DNA of 64,000 bases from Nematopogon swammerdamellus (taxonomy: Eukaryota > Arthropoda > Insecta > Lepidoptera > Adelidae): assembly GCA_946902875.1 (NCBI GenBank), contig OX336351.1:5219142-5283141 (forward strand). The letters run 5' to 3'. Made by a program: the position numbers and the translations under genes. Positions 41,253-52,009 of this stretch are shown here, in pieces. Every line of letters begins with the position of its first letter. Positions within the stretch are counted from its first letter, which is position 1. Below the pieces are notes generated by a model that was not told the origin of the DNA, did no database searches, and saw only the letters and a list, made by a program, of their open reading frames with translations.

Positions 41253-41897
41253 AAAAAAAAAATAGTTATAAAAAACTAAAACCCGGCTACGAAAAAGCAA
41301 ATTATGAAAATAGTTTAACTATAACTAAAAATAACAAAATAATGTTTTCCATATAATTTATCAGATACAGCAATTCTCTTTTTATATTGATTTTACCTTA
41401 GCACTAACTCTATAAATTTTGATAAATTTATTATTTTTAACGTTCTAAATATAGAGCCGTGGTCGGGCGTTCTTCGTTCAACAAGACAAGTGAGGCCGTC
41501 GTCGTGCATTATTAGAGCGCGGAACTTAGGACGGCCATCGCCATTGTGTCATACTGGCATCTTTTTGTAAGATCAGTCAGAGCCAATCTAAAATTATTAT
41601 AAGTAGATACATAGGTACATACCGAACGTCAACGGCTATAATGCACAACGACGGTCTCACTTGTCTTGTTGAACGAAGAACGCCCGACCACGGCTCTATA
41701 TTTAGAACGTTAAAAATAATAAATTTATCAAAATTTATAGAGTTAGTGCTAAGGTAAAATCAATATAAAAAGAGAATTGCTGTATCTGATAAATTATATG
41801 GAAAACATTATTTTGTTATTTTTAGTTATAGTTAAACTATTTTCATAATTTGCTTTTTCGTAGCCGGGTTTTAGTTTTTTATAACTATTTTTTTTTT
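41253..41897. mobile_element. Large foldback, 260 bp arms
   Basis: 41253-41512 and 41638-41897 are inverted copies with about two visible mismatches (GAGGCCGTCGTCG versus GAGACCGTCGTTG when aligned). The loop is 125 bp. Termini are A/T-runs followed by AAAACCCGGCTACGAAAAAG, a K-type end. A second, diverged copy of the right end follows at 41899-41960. No coding frame. Confidence 0.9.
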
Positions 41898-42014
41898 ATT
41901 TAAACTATTTTCATAATTAGCTTTTACGTAGTCGGGTTTTAGTTTTTTATAACTTTTATTTTTATTTTAGGCTTTTTTAAAAACTGTTTGTATACTTTAA
42001 ATGTTGTATGTAAC

Positions 42015-42345
42015 TCGTATATTGATTTTTTTTATGGAATCTGACACATCACCTACACTACAGGCTACAACATCCGTGATGTCAGCCCTTAACACCGGGT
42101 GAACTTGGTGCCACGTCAGTGCTTCCCTTCGGTCGTACCGGCTACACTAAATACATAGCCGTTTCTACCGACCTTTCATTCAGTGCGGTGCGGTGGTACC
42201 AACACACGGGCGGGTTAAACCCTACCACCTAGTAATATAAGAAGGAAGTCATATTCCTTAGTCGCCTTTTACGACATACACGGGGAGAGATACAGTGGGG
42301 CTATTCTTTTATATAAGTACCGGCCCCACACGGTACAAAATTGAT
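42015..42345 (-). mobile_element. SINE-V, full length
   Basis: T-run, tail (with a small duplication near 42050), body shortened by a deletion of ACTGGACGGAAAAC, and V head ending GGCCCCACACGGTAC. Confidence 0.85.
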
Positions 42346-42479
42346 ACTATCCGTCCGTTTATTTGTCGTGATCTCTATTTGAAACTAAAGTTTTCTGCAA
42401 ATAGCGCATGAGTGAGTACCTATATATATATACAAATTATGTATAGTTGAACGATGTATAGTCTTGAAGTAAAATGAAA

Positions 42480-42690
42480 AGTCAGTCAGAGCAAGACCGA
42501 AGACTGAGCTGTGTAAGTACACGATTTTCTTTGTCTATGTAAGTAAATATATCTGGCTGGGGTGAAGCGGATTCGGGAAGTAAGTAAACCAATCAGTTCA
42601 AGGCCGAAGATCGAGGGCGTTTTCAGGTTGTACTTAGTTGAATAATGTACTCACTCGAAGCAGGTAAGCCACTAAGGCGAGGCCAAAGCT
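42480..42690. repeat. Diverged P-type units
   Basis: GACCGAAGACTGAGCTGTG, AAGGCCGAAGATCGAGGGCG and AAGTAAGTAAACC phrases of the foldback unit at 36810-37815. Confidence 0.5.
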
Positions 42691-43680
42691 ACTGATATTA
42701 TTTTTATAGTAAGCGCGACATGTGGCGCCGAGCCACCCATAAGGTGTCTAGCGATGCCCATGGACATTCGGTAGCATGCGGAGGCTGCGAATGCCATGCC
42801 GGCCTGACAGGTGCCCAGGTTGAAGGACCCGAGACTGTACTTGGGGGAAAATATTTCTCTCTGTTTGTATTTCAACAGGCTCTGATTTAGCTATGTATTC
42901 CTACGGAGTTGCAGTGGTTTTAGATCGCGGGACATTTGGGAGTCACCTACTATTCGCACGGCTCGACGCTGGATCGAGTCCAGAGGCGCCAGCTGGTATT
43001 TGACTGAGCCATCCCATAGGTGCGAGCAGTACCCCAAGCAGGACCGAATCTGCGATTTATACGGCCTTGCCCTCGAAGTCACGCCGGAAGTTTAGATCGT
43101 GCGAAAATTCGACTCGGAGGACCCCGAGGTGGTCGCAAAATTTAAGTGACGTGCCTTGGTAGGAAGGAGCTGGTGTGAACGCCGCTCTCTTCGCACTGAA
43201 CGCGCAAACTTGTATCTTGGAGGTATTTAACTTGACCAACTTGCTACGGCCCATTCGGAAATAGAGCCGAGTGTTTGCTCAAGTTCAGACACAAGTCTTC
43301 GCCTCTTCTCATCCACATCCCGCCTAGTTGAAGGGTAACTGGTGTAGAACCCGTGTTCCGTACTCTCGTATGCATAACAATGATATGTTGCCCCCTGAAT
43401 TCTACGCCCACGCCTTCAACGTTAGCAAGGCTCAGTGCTGCGCATTATCTGCGAAGGTCGATTTGAAGGTCCTTTTGCTTTCCAAGCCAGTTTCTAAGTC
43501 AGCGTCATACCTGTCTCGAAGCACCTGAACCTCCTGGGCACCGCCATTTCCAAAGACGTAGGTTTCCGGCAACTAATCGAGTCTAGGGCTAAAACTGCAC
43601 CCAGAAAATTGGGAATACTTTTCCGCAATCGGCGGTTCTTCTCTTCCACAATATCCCGCTTAGCTGAAGGGTAACTTGCA
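42690..43680 (-). pseudogene. LINE ORF2 reverse transcriptase remnant
   Basis: Minus-strand pieces in different frames: KTQVCAFSAK-like SKIQVCAFSAKRA, GVLRVEFSHDLNFRRDFEGK, then GYCSHLWDGSVKYQLAPLDS with IQRRAVRIVGD, then REIFSPKYSLGSFNL. They are in the right order for the C-terminal half of a jockey/CR1-like reverse transcriptase protein. Multiple frameshifts and stops, plus a partial duplication at 43330-43680 (CTTCTCATCCACATCCCGC, ACCTCCTGGGCACC). Dead and old. Confidence 0.8.
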
Positions 43681-43724
43681 TCCGAAAATACTGTAGGTAA
43701 TAGGTATATTTAATGTACCTACCT

Positions 43725-44152
43725 TTTTTTTTTTTTTATGGAAACTTGACACGGTTGGCTACATCACCTACAACATCCGTGATGTCAGCCCATAACACCG
43801 GGTGAACTAGGTGCCATGTCAGTGCTTCCCTTCATTTCGCGCCGGCTACACTGAAACGGAAAACACGAACTATTTACATAGCCGTTTCGACCGACGTTTC
43901 GCTCAGTGCGGTGGTACCAACCCGGCAGGGATAAACCCTACCACCTAGTAAGGTAAGAAGGGAAGGGACCTACAGTTTAACGTGGTATCCGAACCACGGT
44001 CAGCCTCCAACAGTCGGGCGGTCATCCATCCAATAACTGACCGCACCATTAAGCTGCCCAGGCTGACGATCCCTTAGTCGACTTTTACGACATGCGACGG
44101 GGAGAGATGCAGTGGGGCTATTCTTTTTAAGTACCGACCCCACACGGTACAC
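43725..44152 (-). mobile_element. SINE with V head followed by tRNA/5S head
   Basis: Minus-strand order: V head (GTACCGTGTGGGGTCGGTAC, GACTAAGGGATCG), SINE-A 5' block (CAGCCTGGGCAGCTTAATGG), a shortened 5S-like part, T arm, body and tail. It is the only copy in the window that keeps V head, tRNA/5S head, body and tail together. Confidence 0.85.
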
Positions 44153-44699
44153 CTACGCTACATATTATGCTTACACTAGGTACATGGACATTTAATACCA
44201 ATTTATTTTAGCATAGTACTGTATCTAATAATAATATATCTATATAAAATTTGCGGTAGATCAGTGAGTAAGTATGTAGGTATATTACCAACAATACCAT
44301 GTCGCTTCCTCGCGTCGCGTCGTCGCGTGTCGTCGTCGTGTCGTCGCGCGTCATTGGTGTATGCGGGGGCGCGCGGCGCGGTGCGCGGGCGACCACGCTT
44401 AATCGCGAATAATCGCTATCCATAGATGCGCCACACATTTTGCTCTATTTCTCTGTACACATAAGTTTAATAGATAGCAAAGTATATATTTTCGGAATTG
44501 TAATTTAATTATCTTTAATTTGATACCCCACTCAATATATTTTGAAAAACTAATTTGACATTTTGAGGCCGTGCGTCCGCCATTTTGAATTTTGAAAATT
44601 TTTATATAGCCTATGACACTCCCGTGAATAAGACAAATTCAATAGCACAAGAATTATTCAAATCGGCCCAGTACTTTAGGCTGTAGAGTGGAATATAGA
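44153..44699. other. Unassigned, with a CpG-rich block
   Basis: 44290-44400 is very rich in CG (TCGCGTCGTCGCGTGTCGTC). No ORF or known repeat. Confidence 0.4.
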
Positions 44700-44860
44700 T
44701 AGTCACATACATACATACATACATACATACATACATACATACATACACGCCAAACTCATAACCCTTCCTTTTTTGGCTTCGCCGTAGTCGGGTAAAAACA
44801 GGCAAATTACGTGGCGGTACGAAATCCTCGGTGCGCAAGTCAGACTCGCACTTGGCCTCT
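44700..44860 (-). mobile_element. Family K end with (CATA)n
   Basis: Eleven CATA units, then ACGCCAAACTCATAACCCTT and GGCTTCGCCGTAGTCGGGTA, a K-type terminus. A family-E-like end (GGTGCGCAAGTCAGACTCGC) follows at 44830-44860. Confidence 0.65.
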
Positions 44861-44869
44861 ATTTTCACA

Positions 44870-45200
44870 TATATACATACATACCATACGCCGTATCCCG
44901 ACAATCGGGGTAAGCAGAGTAATCGGTGTTTTGCTGCAAGTACTCTCATAAATTAAAGCACAACACCGACCACCACTTTTAGCAAAGATTCGGACAAGAT
45001 AACTATCAGGCAGCAAGTGAGGCATGAAGGCCCACCTACAGTATGACTCGGTGGAAAGACCGTGCCAAGGTGAGAGGTGGGTAGCCTGTCGCCCTTATGC
45101 ACGGCACCTTGCCCTTATCCCTTAGTCGCCTTTTACGACATGCACGGGGAGAAATTCAATGGAGCTATTATTTTTAAGTACCGACCCCACACAGTACCTA
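44870..45200 (-). mobile_element. SINE-Q with V head, full length
   Basis: From the right: V head (TACTGTGTGGGGTCGGTACT, CATGTCGTAAAAGGCGACTA), Q body (CACCTTGGCACGGTCTTTCC, GTGGTGGTCGGTGTTGTGCT) and the end GTATGTATGTATA. It shows the V head on a body unrelated to SINE-A. Confidence 0.8.
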
Positions 45201-45234
45201 TTTCCACTATTTTCAATAGCCATTAATACAAAGT

Positions 45235-45350
45235 AACTATCAAGCAGCAAGTAAAGTTTAATTACCTACAGCATGGCTGTAGAAGAGCCGTGCCAAGGTG
45301 AGAAGTGGCTAGGCTGTCTCCATTTAACACGGCATCTTCTCCTTTTCCTT
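45235..45350 (-). mobile_element. SINE-Q fragment
   Basis: The plus strand reads GCAGCAAGTAAAGTTTAATT and GAGCCGTGCCAAGGTGAGAA, a second partial Q body next to the full one. Confidence 0.65.
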
Positions 45351-46049
45351 ATTACCTACTAGTAACTAGTACTGTTATTCAAACTTAAGTGTAAGCATAC
45401 AATCAGCCGCCGAACAACAAATCACACAAAACCGAGAAAACATCCCGGATTTGTATCTACAAGGCTCTGCGCCGCGCGCCGCCGCCACCGCCGTCGTCGG
45501 CTTATGTTCCTAAAGGCCTAACTTTTTCCTGTTCACTCACAGACGGCGAAGGCCTAACTCGAGAGTTCAGAGGCTCTGGCGCGGCCGGTTCAAAGGTTAA
45601 GCGCAGGTATTATGCTGTGGTTGCCTCGAAGGACCCCCCCCCCCCCCCGTCTCTTCTTCATTTTTAGGGTTCCGTAGAAAAATGCTACACATGAACCCTT
45701 ATGATGAGACCATGTTGTCTGTCCGTGCATTTGTGCGTCTGTAACGTCGTAGCATAGTCGTCGTAGCAACATCGTAGCAACGTCAGTATTTCTCTTCTAA
45801 ATGCTGTTCCAGTGTAGCGTGGTAAACTACTATTTTTCTGAGACATAAATTGCTTTCTTTATAAGCTAGTAGTTATAGGAAATCTATAAAAAGTTTGATG
45901 AGATTTAAAAAAAAAAATTATCCCTGCCATCAAATTAATATAATATATACCTACTAAGATTATGGCGTATCATTAGAAACGTAACAACTTAAGGATATTC
46001 TAATTTATAAATGTTATGTTATGTTAAAACTAAAAGCCGGGGGGACATG
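45351..46049. other. Unassigned, with GC patch and E-like piece
   Basis: 45450-45600 is GC-rich (CGCCGCGCGCCGCCGCCACC). A run of 15 C is at 45634-45648. 45660-45770 resembles an E-family end (TTTTTAGGGTTCCGTAG). No gene is supported. Confidence 0.4.
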
Positions 46050-46100
46050 ACGAAAATTAGACAGGTATATGTCCAGCAGTGGACGCATGCATATTGACTG
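46050..46100 (+). pseudogene. RTE-like LINE terminal scrap
   Basis: ATTAGACAGGTATATGTCCA followed by GCAGTGGACGC resembles the last codons of the RTE-like family seen at 21385-21543. Very short. Confidence 0.4.
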
Positions 46101-46134
46101 AGTGTTAAAACTTATGAAATATAAAATGACTTAC

Positions 46135-46465
46135 ATTTTTTGTTTTTATGGAAACTGACACGATTGGCTACATCACCTACAACATCCGTGATGTCAGCCC
46201 ATAACACCGGGTGAACTTGGTGCCACGTCAGTGCTTCCCTTCGATCGTGCCGGCTACACTGAACTGGACGGAAAACACAAACTATTTACATAGCCGTTTC
46301 GACCGACCTTTCATTTAGTGCGGTTGTACGAACCCGGGCGGGTTAAACCCTACCACCTAGTAATATAAGAAGGGAGTCATATCCCTTAGTCGCCTTTTAC
46401 GACATACACGGCGAGAGATGCAGTGGGGCTATTCTTTTAAAGTACCGGCCCCACACGGTACGCTC
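46135..46465 (-). mobile_element. SINE-V, full length
   Basis: Tail, body and V head (GGCCCCACACGGTACG on plus). Clean copy. Confidence 0.9.
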
Positions 46466-46976
46466 CCTGCGTTCCTACCGTACTTGAAGCGTAAAAACGA
46501 TACGCGTTCCCACTTTGCCGGTTTTTTCCCGCTAGTCGTCTCGTTACGGAGCACCGCCCGCGTTGTTTATGGCACGAGATCGCACTCGCAGAACGTGCGG
46601 AGATTTCTGCCGCTGTGGAAACACGTGCTAATGTTATGTACGGCCCGCCCGTAAAGTCGAGATTAACCTGTGGAACCTTATCACTTAGAGGTGCACTCGC
46701 TCGCACCGTGTATTATTTAGTTGAAATAACAAAAATATATTAATATGAAAACGTTCTAACTGATATTGTTGAAATTGTGGCGTTCGGGTGAATCTGTTCC
46801 ATAGTTCATGTAACCTAAGTGGATTTTCAAAAGGCGTGCAAATAAATTGGTCGAAAACTTTTTGTCTGCCTCATAACTGGCATGGCACCTAGGCGTGTAG
46901 AAGTAGGTAGTAACTAGTGCAGGTGAAATGGATGACGAAAACATACTTTATAAATATAACTACATACATACATATA
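46466..46976. other. Unassigned; weak protein-like piece
   Basis: On the minus strand near 46760-46870 one frame reads KVFDQFICTPFENPLRLHEL and WNRFTRTPQFQQY, interrupted upstream. It may be a LINE remnant; I cannot assign it. Confidence 0.35.
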
Positions 46977-47626
46977 CAGGGTGTTCGGCACATCGACCGA
47001 CAAAATTTTTTTGTAGGTAAGTGGGGTCATTTGCAACCGGTACATGTTCTAAATTTGAAAAAGCTACCGAAAACGCTCCCAATACTGGAAGCGACCACCG
47101 ATAGATGCCCGTGTTGTCGTTCTGTTCTGTCTCTGTCCCTAATTTTGACCACATAGTGATTTTTATGACATGTGGTATACCGTTAGAAAGGGCGTAAACT
47201 AGCGAACTTTTTAGAAAATGAAGCTATGAATTGCTGTCAGTTTTTTCTTTAAATGAATTAAGAAATTAAGATTCTGTCATATTTTTACTCGTTCTCGGGA
47301 CTTTGGGAGGTCATAAGACCTTTTCATAGTATTAACTTGGGTGGTCCGCCCCTACACGGTAAGTATTAACTTCATCAAATAATATTTTTTCTAGAACAAG
47401 GATACATCGTAAAATTCAATAAATTTTATTTCGTGCTGATACAATCATAAACAAAAAAGTTACAAGGGTTTAAAGCTGGAATTTTGGTAATTTTCATAAA
47501 TAAAGAAAAAAAAATCGTATTTCGATACCACGTGACATCTGACATAAGGTATCACGGGTTAAAACGTTGCAAATGACCCCACTTACCTACAAAAACATTT
47601 TGTCGGTCGATGTGCTGAACACCCTG
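46977..47626. mobile_element. TIR element with 61 bp termini
   Basis: 46977-47037 and 47566-47626 are near-identical inverted repeats starting CAGGGTGTTC and containing GTAAGTGGGGTCATTTGCAA. The 650 bp element has no transposase. A rearranged relative is at 49886-50701. It carries a 23 bp insertion at 47339-47361 with an 11 bp duplication. Confidence 0.85.
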
Positions 47627-47869
47627 TTTATTCATTATAATAACATACTCCTACTATACCGCGTCAGTTTTCTTCGCCCTTCACTATATTCAATCTACAA
47701 GCCCTTCCTTACAATAGGGTTGGTTGTGGACAATGGACGCACATACGTCGTCATTTCAGGCAACCATCGACTGCACTCCACAGACAAAGAAGGCTCGCCC
47801 GCGGCTCGAAGGCTGCGCTGCGGGTAGCCTCGCGGCTATGGAAATATTAACCTAGAATAGGCTCTAATT

Positions 47870-48185
47870 TTGTTTTTTTTTTTATGGAAACTAACACGGT
47901 TGCCTACATCACCTACAACATTCGTGATGACAGCCCATAACACCGGGTGAAATTGGTGCCACGTCAGTGCTTCCCTTCAGTCGTGCCGGCTACACTGAAC
48001 TGGACGGAAAATACAAACTATTTACATAGCCATTTCGACCGACCTTTCATTCAGTGCGGTGGTACCAACCCGGGCGAGTTACACTCTACCACCTAGTAAT
48101 ATAAGAAGGGAATCATATCCCTTAGTCGCCTTTTACGACATACACGTGGAGAGATGCAGTGGGGCTATTCTTTTAAAGTACCGGA
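47870..48185 (-). mobile_element. SINE-V, 5'-trimmed
   Basis: Tail, body and V head up to TTAAAGTACCGG; the outermost ~15 bp of the V head are missing. Confidence 0.85.
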
Positions 48186-48302
48186 TATAAAATATATCTA
48201 CTAATATGAAGTGCAACGTAACCTTTTCTGTAATAAACTCGAAAAGAACTAAACCGATTTATATGTAATTTTCGCTGGTAAGATGGCATAATATATCTAA
48301 TC

Positions 48303-48612
48303 TGTACCGCGTGGGGCCGGTACTTGAAAAGAATAACCCCCTGCATATCTCCCCGTGCATGTCGTTAAAGGCGACTAAGGGATAAGGACAAAATGCCATG
48401 CTAAAGGGCGTTAGGCTAGCCAACTTTCACCTTGGCACGGTCCTTCCACTGAGTTATCCAGCAGGTGCGCCTTCGTGTCTTAGGTACTTGCTGATTGATA
48501 GTTATCTTGTCTTAATACTTTGTTAAACGTGGTGGTCGGTGTTGTGCTGTAATTTACCAGAGTACTTGCAGCACAACACCGATTACTCTGCTTACCCCGA
48601 TTGTCAGGATAT
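48303..48612 (+). mobile_element. SINE-Q with V head, full length
   Basis: TACCGCGTGGGGCCGGTACT and GTCGTTAAAGGCGACTAAGG, then GGCTAGCCAACTTTCACCTT, GTGGTGGTCGGTGTTGTGCT and CTTACCCCGATTGTCAGG. Same architecture as 44870-45200. Confidence 0.85.
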
Positions 48613-48639
48613 AATATATTGCCGATTGCCGGAACAACT

Positions 48640-48790
48640 AATAGAAAATGGAAAAAGTGAAAAATTAAGAGGCGTCCCCATACAAGAAACGTGTTTTTCA
48701 GCGTTTTTGTTTGTGTTGCGGAAACGTCGGTGCGCGAGTCCGACTCGAACTAGGCCCGTTGTTTTATTATTTGTTGTTTTACTTTTAGAG
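48640..48790 (-). mobile_element. Family E relative, fragment
   Basis: AGAGGCGTCCCCATACAAGA, GGTGCGCGAGTCCGACTCGA and ACTAGGCCCGTTG mark the 5' half of an E-type element on the minus strand. Confidence 0.55.
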
Positions 48791-48809
48791 CTCACACTAT
48801 AATTATAAT

Positions 48810-49030
48810 TTTTTTTTTTTTTATGGAAACTGACACGGTTGGCTACATAACCTACAACATCCGTAATGTCACCCCATAACACCAGGTGAACTTGGTGCCA
48901 CGTCAGTGCCTCCCTTTGGTCGTGCCGGCTACACTGAACTGGACGGAAAACACAAACTATTTACATAGCCGTTTCGACCGACCTTTCATTCAGTGCGGTG
49001 GTACCAACCCGGGCGGGTTAAACCCTACCA
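48810..49030 (-). mobile_element. SINE-A/V, 5'-truncated
   Basis: T-run, tail and body to GGTTAAACCCTACCA, where it is cut before any head. E-like sequence (TTGTATGGGGACCCTAC, ATATCCGCCATAATAACACA) follows to about 49215. Confidence 0.85.
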
Positions 49031-49405
49031 AGTTTTACCTACTAATCATACCAAGTTTGACGTTTGTATATTATTACAGTTTTTACCTCGGTTTTTACGA
49101 TAGGCCAAAAATAAATAAAACACATTTCTTGTATGGGGACCCTACTTTAATTTTAATTTTTTTTATTATTTGTTAGAATATCCGCCATAATAACACATAT
49201 TCTGTGAAAATTTCTATAAATGAAAAATTACTCGCTTAAAGTAATAAGATATGAAAACGGCGCGTTTCTAAGTATTCAATTACTCGCTCACCGCGATCGC
49301 CGACAAACTTCGTGAGCCGACAACACGGCGACAGACAGACAGACAGACAGAAACACAAAGCGATGTTCGCCTGCGCCACTTTCATCTCTATCCCTACGTG
49401 CAGGC

Positions 49406-49455
49406 ACAGATTACTTAATCGTTACTTCGTAACAGATAAATCACTCCATAGAAAA
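49406..49455 (+). repeat. Family J, left piece
   Basis: ACAGATTACTTAATCGTTAC to TCACTCCATAGAAAA matches the first ~50 bp of the complete J copy at 27779. The rest resumes at 51111. Confidence 0.7.
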
Positions 49456-49664
49456 AAAAGTTAATTTAAAAAATAAAAAAACCCGACTGCGTAAAAAATT
49501 AACTTTAAATAAAAACTGAAAAGAAAAAAAACAAGTCCAGTAGTCTAGAACTCTGTTAAGTAATATTGAATAACTACACCATTGAAATTGTTTCATGATC
49601 GATACACACATATAATAAAAGAAATAATAAACTCTAATGCGGAACATAGCGACTTTAACAGTCG

Positions 49665-49870
49665 GGACCCATTATTGGGAAAATGTCAATGGGTCAAATT
49701 CAAATTTCAGCCCGCCGTCAATCAACACGCCGAGATCCCTGGACGATGTCGCGATGGGTATGGGAACGTTGTTTAACTTGAAACATGGACTGAATTGCAT
49801 CATTTTACTGATCGTGTGCTTGGTCCCCAGCACAACTATTACGGTTTTATTCGGGTTCAGGCCCAAGCCG
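49665..49870 (-). pseudogene. LINE reverse transcriptase fragment
   Basis: The minus strand reads LGLNPNKTVIVVLGTKHTIS, KMMQFSPCFKLNNVPIPIAT and SSRDLGVLIDGGLKFEFDPL, the stretch just after the FADD box in jockey/CR1-like reverse transcriptases. It is cut at both ends; its left end adjoins AT-rich K sequence and its right end the TIR element. Confidence 0.75.
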
Positions 49871-49885
49871 CACTGCTCTGCTCTG

Positions 49886-50701
49886 AATAGGACTTATGAC
49901 CTCCGAAAGTCCCGAGAACGAGTAAAAATATGACAGAATCTTAGTTTCTTAATTCATTTAAAAAAAGACTGACAGCATTTTCTTTTAAAAAGTTCGCTAG
50001 TTTACGCCCTTTCCAACGGTATACCAAATGTCATACAAATAATTCACTATGTGGTCAAAATTAGGGACATAGACCAGAATAGAACGACAACACGGGCACT
50101 TTGTAACAGGACCACTTACTTATCGGTGGTCGGTACTGAGAGCGTTTTCCGGAGCATTTTCAAATTTAGAACATGTACCGGTCGCGCGGGCACTTTGTTC
50201 AATTCTCCAATATTAATGTTTAGACTCTTGCAAAATATCTCTAATTTTGATCACATAGTGAATGATTTGTATAAAATGTGGTATACCTTTGGAAAGGGCG
50301 TAAACTAGCAAACTTTTTAAAGAAAACGACGCTCTCAATTGGTGTTGTTGTTTTTTTTTAATGAATTAAGAAATTAAGATTCTGTCATCTTTTTACTCGT
50401 TCTCGGAACTTTGGGAGGTCATAAGTCCTTTTCATGGTATTAACTTCATCAAATATTTTTTTTACTAAAACAAGGATACATAGTAAAATTCAATAAATTT
50501 TATTTTGTGCTGATACAAACACGAACCAAAAAGTTACAAGGGTTTAAAGCTGGGATTTTGGTAATTTTCAAAAATAAAGAAAAAAAAAATCGTATCTCGA
50601 TACCACGTGACACCTGACAAAAGGTATGTTAGGTCAAAACGTTGCAAATGACCCCTCTTACCTACAAAAAAAATTTGTCGGCCGATATGCCGAGCATCCT
50701 G
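49886..50701. mobile_element. Rearranged copy of the CAGGGTG TIR element
   Basis: 50220-50701 matches 47145-47626 directly, ending AGCATCCTG. 49886-50215 matches roughly 47045-47310 in inverse orientation. The left TIR is absent. The result is an internal inverted duplication with arms of about 160 bp or more. Confidence 0.75.
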
Positions 50702-51110
50702 TATAATAAGAAATTTATCACAGTTCTATTATTATAAGAGTGAGAATGGCTGCTAACCAACTTTAAATCGTTATAGATCCTAAATGGTCATTCGAAATGA
50801 AAAATGATAAGAGAAACCTAGAGATCATTTTCAAATACCTATTCAACGATACCCCACTTAACATAGATAGTCAACTTAAATTTTTTTCTTTTTCACAATA
50901 TGGCACCTAGTTGTCGCCATATTGAATTTTGATTACTGTCATGTCTTTAGTGACACTCGCAAGATTAAGACAAATCGATTGACGTAAGAATCATCAAAAT
51001 CGGCCCACGCGTTTGGTCTCTAGTGTGCCACAAAGGAACAAACATACATACATACATACATAGGCTGATAAACACATTACCCTCCTTTGCGTCGCGCAGT
51101 CGGGTAAAAA

Positions 51111-51350
51111 GGTCCATACCTTCGGCTTTAATAGCCTACTGTTTCACGTCGCCAATCGCTGCGTGCGAAAATGTACCTAAACGATTGAGTGTAAAGTGAT
51201 TATTGCTTTGCAGCTGCGCGCAGTTGCGTGGGCGAGCGTGTAGGTATGCTTCGCGCGGCTGACGAATTTCCACTGAATTAGACCGCCGGCGGCCCGCCAG
51301 GCGGTAGGTAGTTAGCGCGCGCAAGTACATAGAGTTCGTGAGGCCTGGTG
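51111..51350 (+). repeat. Family J, right piece
   Basis: ACCTTCGGCTTTAATAGCC-like start to AAGTACATAGAGTTCGTGAG, continuing the left piece at 49406-49455. Confidence 0.75.
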
Positions 51351-51419
51351 CAGGTTTGAGACAACCTTATACGTGGTTGGATAATAAATAAATAATATTA
51401 AAGTTGAAAGGTATTATTA

Positions 51420-51600
51420 CACTTTTTAGCAAACTGTTTTAGATACATAGATATTGCTCCAGTAAACATTAAACATTAACAAGTAAGTACATCAGAAAAT
51501 GTACCTACATAAGATGCAAAGGCGGACTTATCCCTTACAGAGGTTTCTTACAGTCAACCTTTGGATGTTTGAGATTCGATAATATAAGTAGTGGAATGTA
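51420..51600 (-). mobile_element. LINE 3' UTR fragment
   Basis: AAGATGCAAAGGCGGACTTA, AGAGGTTTCTTACAGTCAAC and CTTTGGATGTTTGAGATTCG match 900-1010. The TATTC tail is missing. Confidence 0.6.
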
Positions 51601-52009
51601 AGCAGGTAGTAGCAAAAGAGTTAAGCATGAGAATTCGAGATTTGAGGCGAGAGCCTCTCGCCCTTTAGTTTAGATTTGAGAAACAGCACACTGAGAAGCC
51701 ATTCATTTTCAAACATGTAGCTGTATTAGCTTGGTTGTGAATTCGCCAATTTAAAGCGAACCAAAACAAGGAAGCGGTGGCAACGAAATTTATAACTAAA
51801 ATTGAACTAGTTATAGCATTTATGAGCGAGTTCATTTACTGTGAATTTGGCAAGGACCAGATTCGTCGAGTGTACAGCGTACAGTCCGTATGAAATAAAT
51901 TCATTTATACTACATTTTTCATACGCATCGGAAGAAACATTTCAATATACTGTATTGAATTATTTTGTTTATTGATCATTGATAAGGCAGTTACGTATAC
52001 GTTACAGTA
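51601..52009. other. Unassigned
   Basis: No feature recognised. Confidence 0.4.

Larger units (their letters stand above)
49456..51110. mobile_element. 1.65 kb composite insertion in family J, K-type ends
   Basis: The left edge has AAAAAAACCCGACTGCGTAA and the right edge CGCGCAGTCGGGTAAAAAGG, inverse K-type termini. Inside are a LINE fragment (49665-49870), a rearranged TIR element (49886-50701) and K-like interior with CATACATACATACATA near 51045. Confidence 0.6.

Noticed and set aside
44285..44410. CpG island promoter
   Set aside because: CG-rich only; no initiator, ORF or splice signal, so no more than composition.
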